Below are positions 26,292-33,221 of a stretch of DNA of 64,000 nucleotides, one piece after another. The DNA is from Erythrobacter sp. GTDB taxonomy: Bacteria; Pseudomonadota; Alphaproteobacteria; Sphingomonadales; Sphingomonadaceae. The notes under the pieces were generated by a model. The model worked only from the letters and a program-made list of their open reading frames with translations, ran no database searches and had not been told where the DNA came from. Location: positions 54,091-118,090 of the forward strand of contig JAACTB010000010.1 of the NCBI GenBank assembly GCA_009993605.1, read 5' to 3'. Position 1 is the first letter of the stretch. Each line of letters opens with the position of its first letter. The position numbers and the translations under genes are program-made.

Positions 26292-26367
26292 TTGGATTCC
26301 CGCCTTCGCGGGAATGACATAAGGGACCGACAAATAGTCGTCATTCCCGCGAAGGCGGGAATCCAGG
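26292..26367. repeat. Pair of inverted REP palindromes upstream of the GIY-YIG gene
   Basis: Two 27-28 base palindromic units in opposite orientation at 26292-26318 and 26340-26367, each with core ATTCCCGCCTTCGCGGGAAT and flanks TTGG/GTCA. The second unit ends in CCAGGAG, which forms the Shine-Dalgarno sequence of the nuclease gene that follows. Confidence 0.85.
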
Positions 26368-26379
26368 AGCAACGCCGAG

Positions 26380-26691
26380 ATGAAGCGCGAGATTTCACCG
26401 ATGGTCTACATCATGGCCTCCGCGCGCAACGGCACACTCTATATCGGCGTCACATCGAACTTGATGCAGCGGGTCGCGCAGCATCGGACAGGGACGCTTC
26501 GCGGCTTCAGCGCAAAGTACCGCACGAAGACGCTAGTCTGGTTCGAACCGCACGCGACGATGGAGAATGCGATCATCCGCGAAAAGCGTCTCAAGAAATG
26601 GAACCGTGCGTGGAAACTCAGGCTGATCGAAGAAACCAACGCCGATTGGCGAGACCTTGCGGTCGATCTCGGTTTCGAACCCTTGCGCTGA
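26380..26691 (+). CDS. GIY-YIG nuclease family protein, REP-flanked
   Basis: 103 aa. The GIY-YIG core is complete: VYIMAS (about 9-14), TLYIG (19-23), the arginine in MQRVAQH (Arg31), His35, and the catalytic glutamate in IIREKRLKKW (Glu68). It belongs to the small UPF0213/YhbQ-like group of single-domain proteins common in alphaproteobacteria. Its ribosome binding site lies at the edge of the upstream REP unit and its TGA abuts the downstream REP unit, so the gene is enclosed by REP sequences and probably moved as a unit. It interrupts the terminase-portal junction, which is usually tight in GTA clusters. Confidence 0.9.
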   Translation: MKREISPMVYIMASARNGTLYIGVTSNLMQRVAQHRTGTLRGFSAKYRTKTLVWFEPHATMENAIIREKRLKKWNRAWKLRLIEETNADWRDLAVDLGFEPLR

Positions 26692-26720
26692 CTGGATCCC
26701 CGCCTTCGCGGGGATGACGA
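26692..26720. repeat. REP palindrome downstream of the GIY-YIG gene
   Basis: Core GATCCCCGCCTTCGCGGGGATGAC, same family as the upstream pair but with C/G instead of T/A at the variable pair. It begins one base after the gene's stop codon. Confidence 0.85.
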
Positions 26721-26788
26721 TCCGACTTAATCCGCCCCAAATCGGGCGCGCGGCCCCGACCTAGATATCCGCCACCACGGAGACCCCC

Positions 26789-27937
26789 ATGTCCTTCCTC
26801 ACCACCCTCGTCTCCGCCTTCAAGGGCGGGGGCGATGTTCGCGTGCCTGTCGCGGGCAGCTTCGTCGCGCCCTGGAGCACAGTGTTCGACACCTCCCCCT
26901 CCCGGCCCGGCTTCGATTACCCCGCCGCCATCCGCGAGGCCTATCTCGCCAATCCGGTGGCGCAGCGCAGCGTCAGGATCGTGGCGGAAGGGATCGGCGG
27001 CGCGCCGCTCGTCTGCGACACGTCCGCGCTCGAACGCCTCGTCCACTGCGCCTGCGGGTCGCAGCCCTTGCTGGAGACGGTCGCCGCGCAGCTCTTGTTG
27101 CATGGCAATGCCTATCTCCAGGTGGTGAAGGATGCGGCGGGCGATCCGGTCGATCTCCATCCGTTGAGGCCCGAGCGGGTCGAGGTGGTGGCGGGCGCGG
27201 ATGGCTGGCCCGCGCTCTATCGCTACCGCGTCGGCGAGCAGGCGATCGATCTCGCGCTGGCCGATGCGGACGGGTGGCCCGAAATCGTCCATTTGAAAGG
27301 CTTCCACCCTGCCGACGATCATTACGGCGCGGGCTGCCTCGCCGCCGCGCACGGTGCGGTCGCGGTGCATAATGCGGCGAGCGAATGGAACCGCGCGCTG
27401 CTGACGAACGCCGCACGGCCTTCGGGCGCGCTCGTCTACGACACCGGCGATGGGGCGGGCCTCACCGCCGACCAGTTCGAGCGGTTGAAAGGCGAACTCG
27501 CGCAGGCCTTTCAGGGCGCGGGCAATGCCGGGCGGCCGATGCTGCTCGAAGGGGGGCTCAGCTGGCAGAGCATGTCGCTGAGCCCGGCGGACATGGATTT
27601 CGCGGCCCTCAAGGCGGGCGCGGCGCGCGACATCGCGCTCGCCTTCGGGGTGCCGCCGATGCTGTTGGGCCTGCCCGGCGACAACACTTATTCCAATTAC
27701 CGCGAGGCCAATCGCGCCCTGTGGCGCCTGACTTTGCTGCCGCTGGCGAAGCGCGTTCTCGACGGCCTCGTCCAGGGGCTGGAGCCGTGGTTCGGCAATG
27801 CGAGCCTGCGGGTCGATCTCGACCAGGTGCCCGCCCTTGCCGAGGACCGCGAGAAGATGTGGTCGCAAATCGGCGGGGCGGATTTCCTGTCGGACGACGA
27901 GAAACGCGAATTGCTGGGACTGGAGACACGCGCATGA
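26789..27937 (+). CDS. GTA portal protein (g3)
   Basis: 382 aa, HK97-type phage portal forming the 12-mer through which DNA enters the head. Diagnostic stretches are NPVAQRSVRIVAEGIGGAPL (about 52-71), HGNAYLQVVKDAAGDPV, YGAGCLAAAHGAVAVHN, and LLGLPGDNTYSNYREANRALWRLTL near residue 290-314 (quoted in pieces). Length is near that of RcGTA portal. Its TGA overlaps the ATG of the DUF6127 gene. Confidence 0.94.
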   Translation: MSFLTTLVSAFKGGGDVRVPVAGSFVAPWSTVFDTSPSRPGFDYPAAIREAYLANPVAQRSVRIVAEGIGGAPLVCDTSALERLVHCACGSQPLLETVAAQLLLHGNAYLQVVKDAAGDPVDLHPLRPERVEVVAGADGWPALYRYRVGEQAIDLALADADGWPEIVHLKGFHPADDHYGAGCLAAAHGAVAVHNAASEWNRALLTNAARPSGALVYDTGDGAGLTADQFERLKGELAQAFQGAGNAGRPMLLEGGLSWQSMSLSPADMDFAALKAGAARDIALAFGVPPMLLGLPGDNTYSNYREANRALWRLTLLPLAKRVLDGLVQGLEPWFGNASLRVDLDQVPALAEDREKMWSQIGGADFLSDDEKRELLGLETRA

Positions 27938-28242
27938 GCCGCGAGGACATGATCGCGCGCCTGGTCGCGCAGGCAGCGGCGGAGGGCGGCGAGCTCGTCA
28001 CTCTGCGCGCGCTGATCGAGGAAGCCAGCGAATTGGGCGCGGCCCGAGCGCTCGCCCGGCTGGGCCTCGGCGACGACAAGGCGTCGGGCGATATCGACGA
28101 ATTGCGCGAGCTCCTGTCCGCCTGGCGCGATGCCAAGGCGAGCGCGTGGAAGGCGGCGGTCGACTGGCTGGTGCGCGGCGTCTTCGCGCTGCTGCTGGTG
28201 GGCATCGCGGTGAGGCTGGGCGTCGGGGAGATGGTGCGATGA
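27934..28242 (+). CDS. GTA accessory protein, DUF6127-like (g3.5 position)
   Basis: 102 aa, translationally coupled to the portal gene (ATGA) and to the protease gene (ATGA). The N-terminal half is helical and acidic (ALIEEASELGAARALARLGL); a single hydrophobic segment (GVFALLLVGIAVRLGV) lies near the C-terminus. It occupies the place of RcGTA g3.5, for which a small membrane-associated protein of unknown function is common in this order. Confidence 0.75.
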   Translation: MSREDMIARLVAQAAAEGGELVTLRALIEEASELGAARALARLGLGDDKASGDIDELRELLSAWRDAKASAWKAAVDWLVRGVFALLLVGIAVRLGVGEMVR

Positions 28243-28637
28243 ACGCGCTGAGGATCGCCGGATACGCGGCGCTGTTCGGCGTGGCGGATGCGGGCCGCGA
28301 CACCATCTTGCCTGGCGCGTTCCGCGAGACGCTGCGCGCGCGGCGCACGCCCTACCCGCTCTATTGGCAGCACCATCCCGAACAGCGCATCGGCTGGGTC
28401 GAGACTGCGGGTGAGGATGCGCGCGGCCTGCGCGTGATCGCGACGATCGACAATCCGATGGGCCGCGCGGGACGGATGCTGCGCGCCCACAAGGTCAGCG
28501 GGCTCAGCTTCGGCTACCGTGCCCGCGCCTTCCGTCACACGCCCGAGGGGCGCGAGCTTGCCGAGATCGACCTGTTCGAGGTGAGCGTGGTGACGCATCC
28601 GCTCCAGCACGGGGCGCGGGTGCATCTCTTGATTTAG
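28239..28637 (+). CDS. GTA prohead protease (g4)
   Basis: 132 aa, HK97 prohead protease family (assemblin fold), which trims capsid subunits during maturation. Family markers are GYAALFGVADAGRDTILPGAF (about 8-28), the catalytic histidine in YWQHHPEQRIGW, and serine in KVSGLSFGYRA, followed by EIDLFEVSVVTHP. It is shorter than phage homologues that carry a scaffold domain. Confidence 0.92.
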   Translation: MNALRIAGYAALFGVADAGRDTILPGAFRETLRARRTPYPLYWQHHPEQRIGWVETAGEDARGLRVIATIDNPMGRAGRMLRAHKVSGLSFGYRARAFRHTPEGRELAEIDLFEVSVVTHPLQHGARVHLLI

Positions 28638-28640
28638 GTT

Positions 28641-28690
28641 TGTTTTCCGCACGCCTTCGGCGCGCGAAATCCTCGCGCCTGACGGGTCCG
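28641..28690 (+). repeat. Truncated copy of the dispersed multi-hairpin repeat
   Basis: Repeats the first 45 bases of the full copy that follows (TTTTCCGCACGC, then GCGCGCGA and CCTCGCGCCTGACGG), then breaks off. It lies right after the protease stop codon. Confidence 0.7.
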
Positions 28691-28701
28691 AGCGGTTTTG
28701 A

Positions 28702-28929
28702 TTTTTCCGCACGCCATCCGGCGCGCGATTTCCTCGCGCCTGGCGGCGCTGCGGACGGGCGGTCGCCCTTGCGGACCCTTTCGGGTCCGAGCTCCGCCAC
28801 CACACCAACGGGTTCGGCCAGGAACGGGCGGCGACCAGCCGACCGCAAGCGCGACCGCGCGCCCGCAGGTGCCCGACCGAAGGGAGGATTAGCACCGAGG
28901 ACGAACCGGCGGAGGCCGGTTCGAAACAT
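28702..28929 (+). repeat. Dispersed multi-hairpin repeat, copy A
   Basis: About 228 bases, nearly full length. Order of recognisable hairpins: CCGCACGCC/GGCGCGCG, GGACCC-TTTC-GGGTCC, GGCGGCGACCAGCCGACC region, and AACCGGC-GGAG-GCCGGTT at the end. It fills the 326-base gap between protease and capsid, so transcripts of the capsid gene would carry it as a leader. Confidence 0.85.
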
Positions 28930-28963
28930 AAAAATTCCCGATTTCCACACGAAAGGACCTTAT

Positions 28964-30130
28964 ATGGACTTCCCGACCACCACTCCCGACACGAGCCCCG
29001 CTCCCGCCCCCGACATCGCAGAAGTCAGCTTCGACATCGTCGCGCGGCAGGACCGGACCGAGGCCGAGGTGACCGCGCTCAGGACCGATGTCGAGGAGGT
29101 GAAGGCCCGCGTCGATCGCATCTCCCGCGCCGCCGCTCGCCCCGCCCTCGCCCCCTCGGGCCAGGAAACCGCCCCGGAAGTGAAGGGCTTCGTCGACGGT
29201 TATCTGCGCCGGGGCGCCGCGCATGAGATCAAGTCGATCAGCGGCGCCGTGCCGTCCGATGGCGGCTATGCCGTGCCGCGACAGATCGACGCCGCCATCG
29301 CCCGCGCCCTGACCGAGATCAGCCCGATCCGCGCGATCGCGCAGGTGGTCCAGACCGGCAGCGCGGGCTATCGCAAGCTCGTGACCACCGGCGGCACCGC
29401 CAGCGGCTGGGTCAGCGAGACCACCGCACGGCCCGGCACCGCCACGCCCGATTTCCACGAGATCGCCCCGCCGACCGGCGAACTCTATGCCAATCCGGCG
29501 GCCTCTCAGGCCATGGTCGACGATGTCGGCTTCGACCTCGAAGCATGGCTGGCGAGCGAGATCGCGGTGGAATTCGCCCGGGCCGAAGGCGCCGCCTTTG
29601 TCAACGGGAGCGGGAACAACCAGCCCGAAGGCTTCCTCACCGCCCCTGCCACCACGGCGGCGGACGGCGTGCGCAGCTTCGGATCGCTCCAATATATCGG
29701 GAGCGGCGATGCGGCGGGCCTCGGCGGGTCGCCCGAATTGCGCCTGATCGACCTCGTCCATACGCTGAAGGCGGGGCATCGCCAGGGTGCGAGCTTCGTG
29801 ATGAATTCGGCGACGCTGGCCGAGGTGCGCAAGGTGAAGACGGCGGACGGCGCCTTCCTGTGGCAGCCCGGCCTCGTGGAAGGCCAGCCCGATCGCCTGC
29901 TCGGCTATCCGGTGATCGAGGCGGAGGACATGCCGGACGTGGCGGCGGGCGACTATCCGATCGCCTTCGGCAATTTCCGCCACGGCTATCTGATCGCGGA
30001 ACGCAGCGCGACCCAGATCCTGCGCGATCCCTTCACCAACAAGCCCTTCGTCCACTTCTACGCCACCAAGCGCGTGGGCGGACAGGTGCTCGACGGTAAC
30101 GCGATCAAGCTGTTGAAGATCGAGGCGTAA
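28964..30130 (+). CDS. GTA major capsid protein (g5)
   Basis: 388 aa from the ATG at 28964 (GAAAGGA 6 bases upstream); the open frame continues upstream into the repeat but has no start with a site. HK97 fold: an N-terminal delta-like helical region with EVTALRTDVEEVKARVD (about 41-57), then SISGAVPSDGGYAVPRQI marking the start of the mature part (about 88 on), and C-terminal ANPAASQAMVDDVGFDLEAWLASEIA. The maturation cut should be before the SGAVPSDGG stretch. It is the most abundant structural protein expected. Confidence 0.95.
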   Translation: MDFPTTTPDTSPAPAPDIAEVSFDIVARQDRTEAEVTALRTDVEEVKARVDRISRAAARPALAPSGQETAPEVKGFVDGYLRRGAAHEIKSISGAVPSDGGYAVPRQIDAAIARALTEISPIRAIAQVVQTGSAGYRKLVTTGGTASGWVSETTARPGTATPDFHEIAPPTGELYANPAASQAMVDDVGFDLEAWLASEIAVEFARAEGAAFVNGSGNNQPEGFLTAPATTAADGVRSFGSLQYIGSGDAAGLGGSPELRLIDLVHTLKAGHRQGASFVMNSATLAEVRKVKTADGAFLWQPGLVEGQPDRLLGYPVIEAEDMPDVAAGDYPIAFGNFRHGYLIAERSATQILRDPFTNKPFVHFYATKRVGGQVLDGNAIKLLKIEA

Positions 30131-30154
30131 TTTTTTCGCCTCAAGCGCCGGCGG

Positions 30155-30240
30155 CCGCGTCCGCGGCCTTGGCTATCCTCGCGCCTGACGGCGCTGCGGG
30201 CGCGCAGTCGCGCTTGCCTCGCCTTCGGCTCGGATAGTCT
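30155..30240 (+). repeat. Partial copy E of the dispersed repeat
   Basis: Shares CCTCGCGCCTGACGGCGCTG and CGGGCG-CAGTCGC with copy A. The outer part is degenerate. It occupies the gap between capsid and connector genes (187 bases); the rest of the gap shows a purine-poor tract and the ribosome binding site of the next gene. Confidence 0.6.
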
Positions 30241-30317
30241 CCCCAGCCGCGCTTCCTTTGGGGGAGGAAGAACCCCTGTCCTCCCCCACCCTTCTCCCCT
30301 TTTTCAAGGACCCGCCC

Positions 30318-30641
30318 ATGCCGACCCCTATCGTCGTGCCCGATCTGTCGGGCGCGCCGCTCGCTGCGCTGAAGGAGTGGCTCGCGATCGCGGGTCCGCG
30401 CGAGGATGCGCTGCTGCTGCGTCTGCTGGCGGCCGGATACGAGACCTGCCTCCGCTTCGTCTCGTTGGAAGAGCCACCCGCCGAATGGTCGCAGGACTGG
30501 AACGCGCTTCCGACCGCGCTCGCCGAGGGGATCGTGCGCTTCGCCGCCTGGCTCTATCGCGAGCGGGACGGCGCCGCCGACCGTCCGCCGCCCGCAGCGG
30601 TCGCGGCCCTGTGGCGCCCTTATCGCACGATGCGCCTGTGA
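30318..30641 (+). CDS. GTA head-tail connector, gp6-like (g6)
   Basis: 107 aa from the ATG at 30318 (AAGGA 7 bases upstream). All-helical, with LAALKEWLAIAGPREDALLLRLLAAGYETC and LAEGIVRFAAWLYRERDG (quoted partly) typical of HK97 gp6-like connectors. It is about half of the RcGTA adaptor length, as common in this order. The next gene starts at an overlapping GTG. Confidence 0.85.
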   Translation: MPTPIVVPDLSGAPLAALKEWLAIAGPREDALLLRLLAAGYETCLRFVSLEEPPAEWSQDWNALPTALAEGIVRFAAWLYRERDGAADRPPPAAVAALWRPYRTMRL

Positions 30642-30802
30642 GCGGGATTGTGTTCGACCGTCTCGCCGCGTCCCTGATGGCGCGCGCCGAACGCATCGCC
30701 CGCACCCGGCGCCGCGCCAGCCGAAGCGCCCCCAGAAGCGCCGTCAGAAACGCCGATCGCTGGCGTTCCGCGCCGTATCTCTGGCCCCTGTTCGCGAATT
30801 GA
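30638..30802 (+). CDS. Very short protein in the GTA head-tail stopper position (g7)
   Basis: 54 aa, start GTG overlaps the TGA of the connector gene. Strongly basic (12 arginines), with [11 protein letters not shown] and a hydrophobic end YLWPLFAN. In RcGTA the g7 protein in this place has about 110 residues with a beta-barrel fold, which cannot fit here. Either a shorter protein takes over, or the frame is a remnant. Basic composition suggests contact with DNA. Tight overlap with g6 supports that it is translated. Confidence 0.6.
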   Translation: MSGIVFDRLAASLMARAERIARTRRRASRSAPRSAVRNADRWRSAPYLWPLFAN

Positions 30803-30812
30803 GAGCCGTACC

Positions 30813-31205
30813 ATGGAAGCCCTGTTCCGCACTCACCTGATCGCCTGGCTGCGCGCCGATCCTGCCCTCGCATCCCGGCTCAACGCCATCGAGGAGGAAA
30901 GCCCCGCCGCCTCGAGTCCGCCCTGGCTCGGCATAGCGGCGAGCGCGGCCGCCGATTGGAGCGGCAAGACCTTTGCCGGCCGCGAGGTTCGCGTGGCGCT
31001 CGAACTGGTCGATCGCAACGACGACGGGGCGACGACTGCCGAGACGGTGGCGCTGATCGAACGCCGTATCGCGACGATGGCGCCGGTCCAGCAAGGCTAT
31101 CGCCTGGTCGCAACCCAGTTCCTCAGAAGCCGCGCCGAACGGCGAGCAAAGGGATTGAGAGCTGTGCTGATCGAGTACCGGTTTCGATTACTTGGAGAGT
31201 TTTAG
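30813..31205 (+). CDS. GTA tail terminator, DUF3168 (g8)
   Basis: 130 aa. DUF3168 proteins form the hexameric ring that ends the tail tube. Conserved features are FRTHLIAWLRADPALASRLNAI near the N-terminus and LIERRIATMAPVQQGYRLVATQFL in the second half. It is 10 bases after the short stopper-position gene. Confidence 0.9.
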   Translation: MEALFRTHLIAWLRADPALASRLNAIEEESPAASSPPWLGIAASAAADWSGKTFAGREVRVALELVDRNDDGATTAETVALIERRIATMAPVQQGYRLVATQFLRSRAERRAKGLRAVLIEYRFRLLGEF

Positions 31206-31206
31206 T

Positions 31207-31430
31207 GTTTCGAACCCGCCTCCGCGGGTTCGTCCTCGGTGCTGTTCTTCCCTTCGGTCGGGCACCTGCGGTGCGCGCGCGTGCGCTTGCAGTCGGCTGG
31301 TCGCCGACCGGTCCATTCCCGGCCTTGAGGCCTGGCGGCGGAGCACGGGCCGCAGGCCTGCAAGGGCGACCGCCCGCCCGCAGCGCCGTCAGGCGCGAGG
31401 ACATCGCACGCCGGATGGCGTGCGGAAATC
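31207..31430 (-). repeat. Dispersed multi-hairpin repeat, copy B (inverted)
   Basis: Same element as copy A but reverse-complemented: it begins with TTCGAACCCGCCTCCGCGGGTTCG and ends with CGCACGCCGGATGGCGTGCGG. It fills the gap between g8 and the major tail gene and leaves only about 20 bases for the ribosome binding site. Confidence 0.85.
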
Positions 31431-31449
31431 AAGAAAAGGAGATCTACTC

Positions 31450-31857
31450 ATGACCGTCCAGAAAGGCGCCGCCTTCCTTCTCAAGATCGGCGATGGCGCC
31501 CCCACGCCCGCCTACGAAACCGTCGCGGGGCTGCGCACCACGCAGATGAGTGTCAACGGCGACACCGTGGTCGTCACGCATAAGGGTTCGGGCGGATGGC
31601 GCGAGCTGTTGTCTGGCGCGGGCACGCGCTCGGTCTCGGTTTCGGCGAGCGGGATCTTCCTCGGCTCGGACGCCGAAGCGCGGGTCCGTACTCATGCCCT
31701 CGCAGGAACGCTCGACCAGTACGAGCTGAGCTTCGAGGACGGGGCGAAGATGCGCGGGCAATTCCTCGTCCAGCGGCTCGATTATTCGGGCGATTTCAAC
31801 GGCGAGCGGACCTATGCGATGCAGCTGGAAAGCAGCGGTGCGGTGGTGCCGTCGTGA
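31450..31857 (+). CDS. GTA major tail tube protein (g9)
   Basis: 135 aa from the ATG at 31450 (AAAAGGAG 8 bases upstream). Tail tube family (TP901-1 major tail protein type): TVQKGAAFLLKIGDG at the start, VAGLRTTQMSVNGDTVVVTHK, and GWRELLSGAGTRSVSVSASGIF (quoted partly). It should be one of the most abundant structural proteins. The TGA overlaps the GTG of the next gene. Confidence 0.92.
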   Translation: MTVQKGAAFLLKIGDGAPTPAYETVAGLRTTQMSVNGDTVVVTHKGSGGWRELLSGAGTRSVSVSASGIFLGSDAEARVRTHALAGTLDQYELSFEDGAKMRGQFLVQRLDYSGDFNGERTYAMQLESSGAVVPS

Positions 31858-32312
31858 CCCGCGCTCAAGCAGCCAAAGGCGGTAGCGCAGAAGGGACTCC
31901 CCGCGCTCAAGCAGCCGAAGGCGGTAGCGCGGAAGAGACTCCCCGCGCTCAAGCAGCCGAAGGCGGTAGCGCGGAAGAGACTCCCCGCGCTCAAGCAGCC
32001 GAAGGCGGTAGCGCGAACAAATTACGCGGCGAAGCTTCGATACTCGTCGCCGGTCGTGCCTGCCTGTTGCGCCCGAGTTTCGACGCGCTGGTGCGGGCGG
32101 AGGAAGAATTGGGGCCGCTGTTCGCGCTGGTCGAGCGGGCAGGCGAGGGCCAACTCAAGCTCGCAGAGATCGCGGCTTTGTTCTGGCACTGCCTTGTTGA
32201 TCGCGCCGTCCCGCGCGAACAGGTGGGCGAGGCGGTGATGGCGCTGGGCCTTGCCCGCTGCACCGCGCCGCTGCGCATACTTCTGAGCCAGATCCTGAAG
32301 GGCACCGGGTGA
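31854..32312 (+). CDS. GTA tail assembly chaperone with 14-aa tandem repeats (g10)
   Basis: 152 aa, start GTG overlapping the tail-protein stop. Residues about 2-55 are four copies of a 14-aa unit (RAQAAEGGSAEETP, first and last copies variant). From about 58 the sequence becomes a Phage_TAC_11-like domain: GEASILVAGRACLLRPSFDALVRAEEELG (given as a range), IAALFWHCL. Such proteins chaperone the tape measure before tail assembly. The repeats are not a known feature of the family; they preserve the frame and look recently expanded. Confidence 0.85.
   Translation: MTRAQAAKGGSAEGTPRAQAAEGGSAEETPRAQAAEGGSAEETPRAQAAEGGSANKLRGEASILVAGRACLLRPSFDALVRAEEELGPLFALVERAGEGQLKLAEIAALFWHCLVDRAVPREQVGEAVMALGLARCTAPLRILLSQILKGTG
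31857..32015 (+). repeat. 42-bp tandem repeat, about 3.8 copies
   Basis: Units at 31857-31898, 31899-31940, 31941-31982 and 31983-32015 (partial). Units 2 and 3 are identical over all 42 bases; unit 1 differs at 4-5 positions. Each unit has CGCGCT...AGCGCG ends and a GCCGAAGGC centre, so it can fold. Confidence 0.95.
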
Positions 32313-32500
32313 CGCGCTTTTCCGATACGGCGCTGCGCCTGTCGGGCCTCGCCGCGCGGGCGCTGGGGTGGACGCCGCCGGTGTTCTGGGCGGCGACGCC
32401 GGCGGAACTCGCCGCCTGTATCGGCCATGAAGCTGCTCCTGCCGAACCGCCCGACCGCGCCGAGATCGCGGCCATGATCGAAAGGGATCGCCATGGATGA
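32309..32500 (+). CDS. GTA tail assembly chaperone, Phage_TAC_6-like (g10.1)
   Basis: 63 aa. GTG-start frame coupled to g10 by a 4-base overlap. Contains the family pattern RALGWTPPVFWAATPAELAACI and an N-terminal F-S-D-T-A-L-R-L-S-G-L. This short second chaperone corresponds to the RcGTA gene between g10 and g11. It ends 8 bases inside the tape measure gene. Confidence 0.82.
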   Translation: MTRFSDTALRLSGLAARALGWTPPVFWAATPAELAACIGHEAAPAEPPDRAEIAAMIERDRHG

Positions 32501-33071
32501 TGAATTGGACCCGCTATTGGTTGAAATTCGCGCCGACACCGCCGGTTTCGCTGCCGACGTCGCGCGGATGCGGGCGAGCTTCGACGGACAATTGCTCGAT
32601 GGCTTCGCGCGCGCGGGCGACGTGCTCGAACGCGGATTGCTGTCCGCGATCCGCAAGGGCAGCCTCGGCTTCGAGGACCTGAAGCGCGTGGCGCTCGGCG
32701 CGCTCGACCAGATCGCAGGGCAGGCGCTTCAGCTGGGGCTGGATCGCGTGCTGGGCGGTGGGGGGAAATCGGGAGGAGGTATCGGCGGCGTGCTCGCGGG
32801 CCTGCTCGCCGGGCTGACCGGCCTCCCCGGCCGCGCGACCGGCGGTCTCGTTTCGCCCGAACGGCCCTATCTGGTGGGCGAAAGGGGCCCGGAACTCTTC
32901 GTGCCCGCCAGCGCGGGCCGGGTCGAACCGAACCGCGAGGGCGCCTCGCGCGGTCGTGACGTGCGCGTGAACATCGCCCTCCCCACCGCCCGCGGAACCG
33001 AAAGCCCGGTCGCGCTCAGACGTTCGGCAAGGCAGATCGCAAGCGCCGTAAGACGAGCGGTGATGGAATAA
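32493..33071 (+). CDS. GTA tail tape measure protein (g11)
   Basis: 192 aa, unusually short for a tape measure but fitting the short tails of GTAs. N-terminal helical part (IRADTAGFAADVARMRASF), then a Gly-rich hydrophobic stretch (about 88-118), then GLVSPERPYLVGERGPELFVPASAGRV (about 118-144), which is the hallmark of the family, and an arginine-rich tail. Read-through to the DUF2460 gene is interrupted by 150 bases containing repeat copy C. Confidence 0.88.
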   Translation: MDDELDPLLVEIRADTAGFAADVARMRASFDGQLLDGFARAGDVLERGLLSAIRKGSLGFEDLKRVALGALDQIAGQALQLGLDRVLGGGGKSGGGIGGVLAGLLAGLTGLPGRATGGLVSPERPYLVGERGPELFVPASAGRVEPNREGASRGRDVRVNIALPTARGTESPVALRRSARQIASAVRRAVME

Positions 33072-33090
33072 GAAGAACCAAAAAAGCGTG

Positions 33091-33202
33091 GCAGGATCGG
33101 TCGGCGACCAGCCGACCGCAAGGGCACGCGCCCGCCCCGCAGGTGCCCTGAGCGAAGCGAAGGAACAGCGCCGAGGACGAACCGGCGGAGGCCGGTTCGC
33201 AA
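33091..33202 (+). repeat. Dispersed multi-hairpin repeat, copy C (second half only)
   Basis: About 112 bases matching the second half of copy A: GGTCGGCGACCAGCCGACC, CCCCGCAGGTGCCC, CGCCGAGGACGAACCGGCG and GGAGGCCGGTTCG. It lies in the leader of the DUF2460 gene, ending 20 bases before its ATG. Confidence 0.8.
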
Positions 33203-33221
33203 TGAAAGGACTCAAAAAATC

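Noticed and set aside
26281-26378. CRISPR-like repeats around the GIY-YIG gene
   Set aside because: Units are inverted, unequally spaced and only three in number; they are REP palindromes, and no cas genes are present.
28640-28963. N-terminal extension of the capsid gene through the repeat
   Set aside because: The frame stays open, but the translated stretch is arginine/proline-rich, matches the non-coding repeat found elsewhere, and the ATG at 28964 has a good ribosome binding site.
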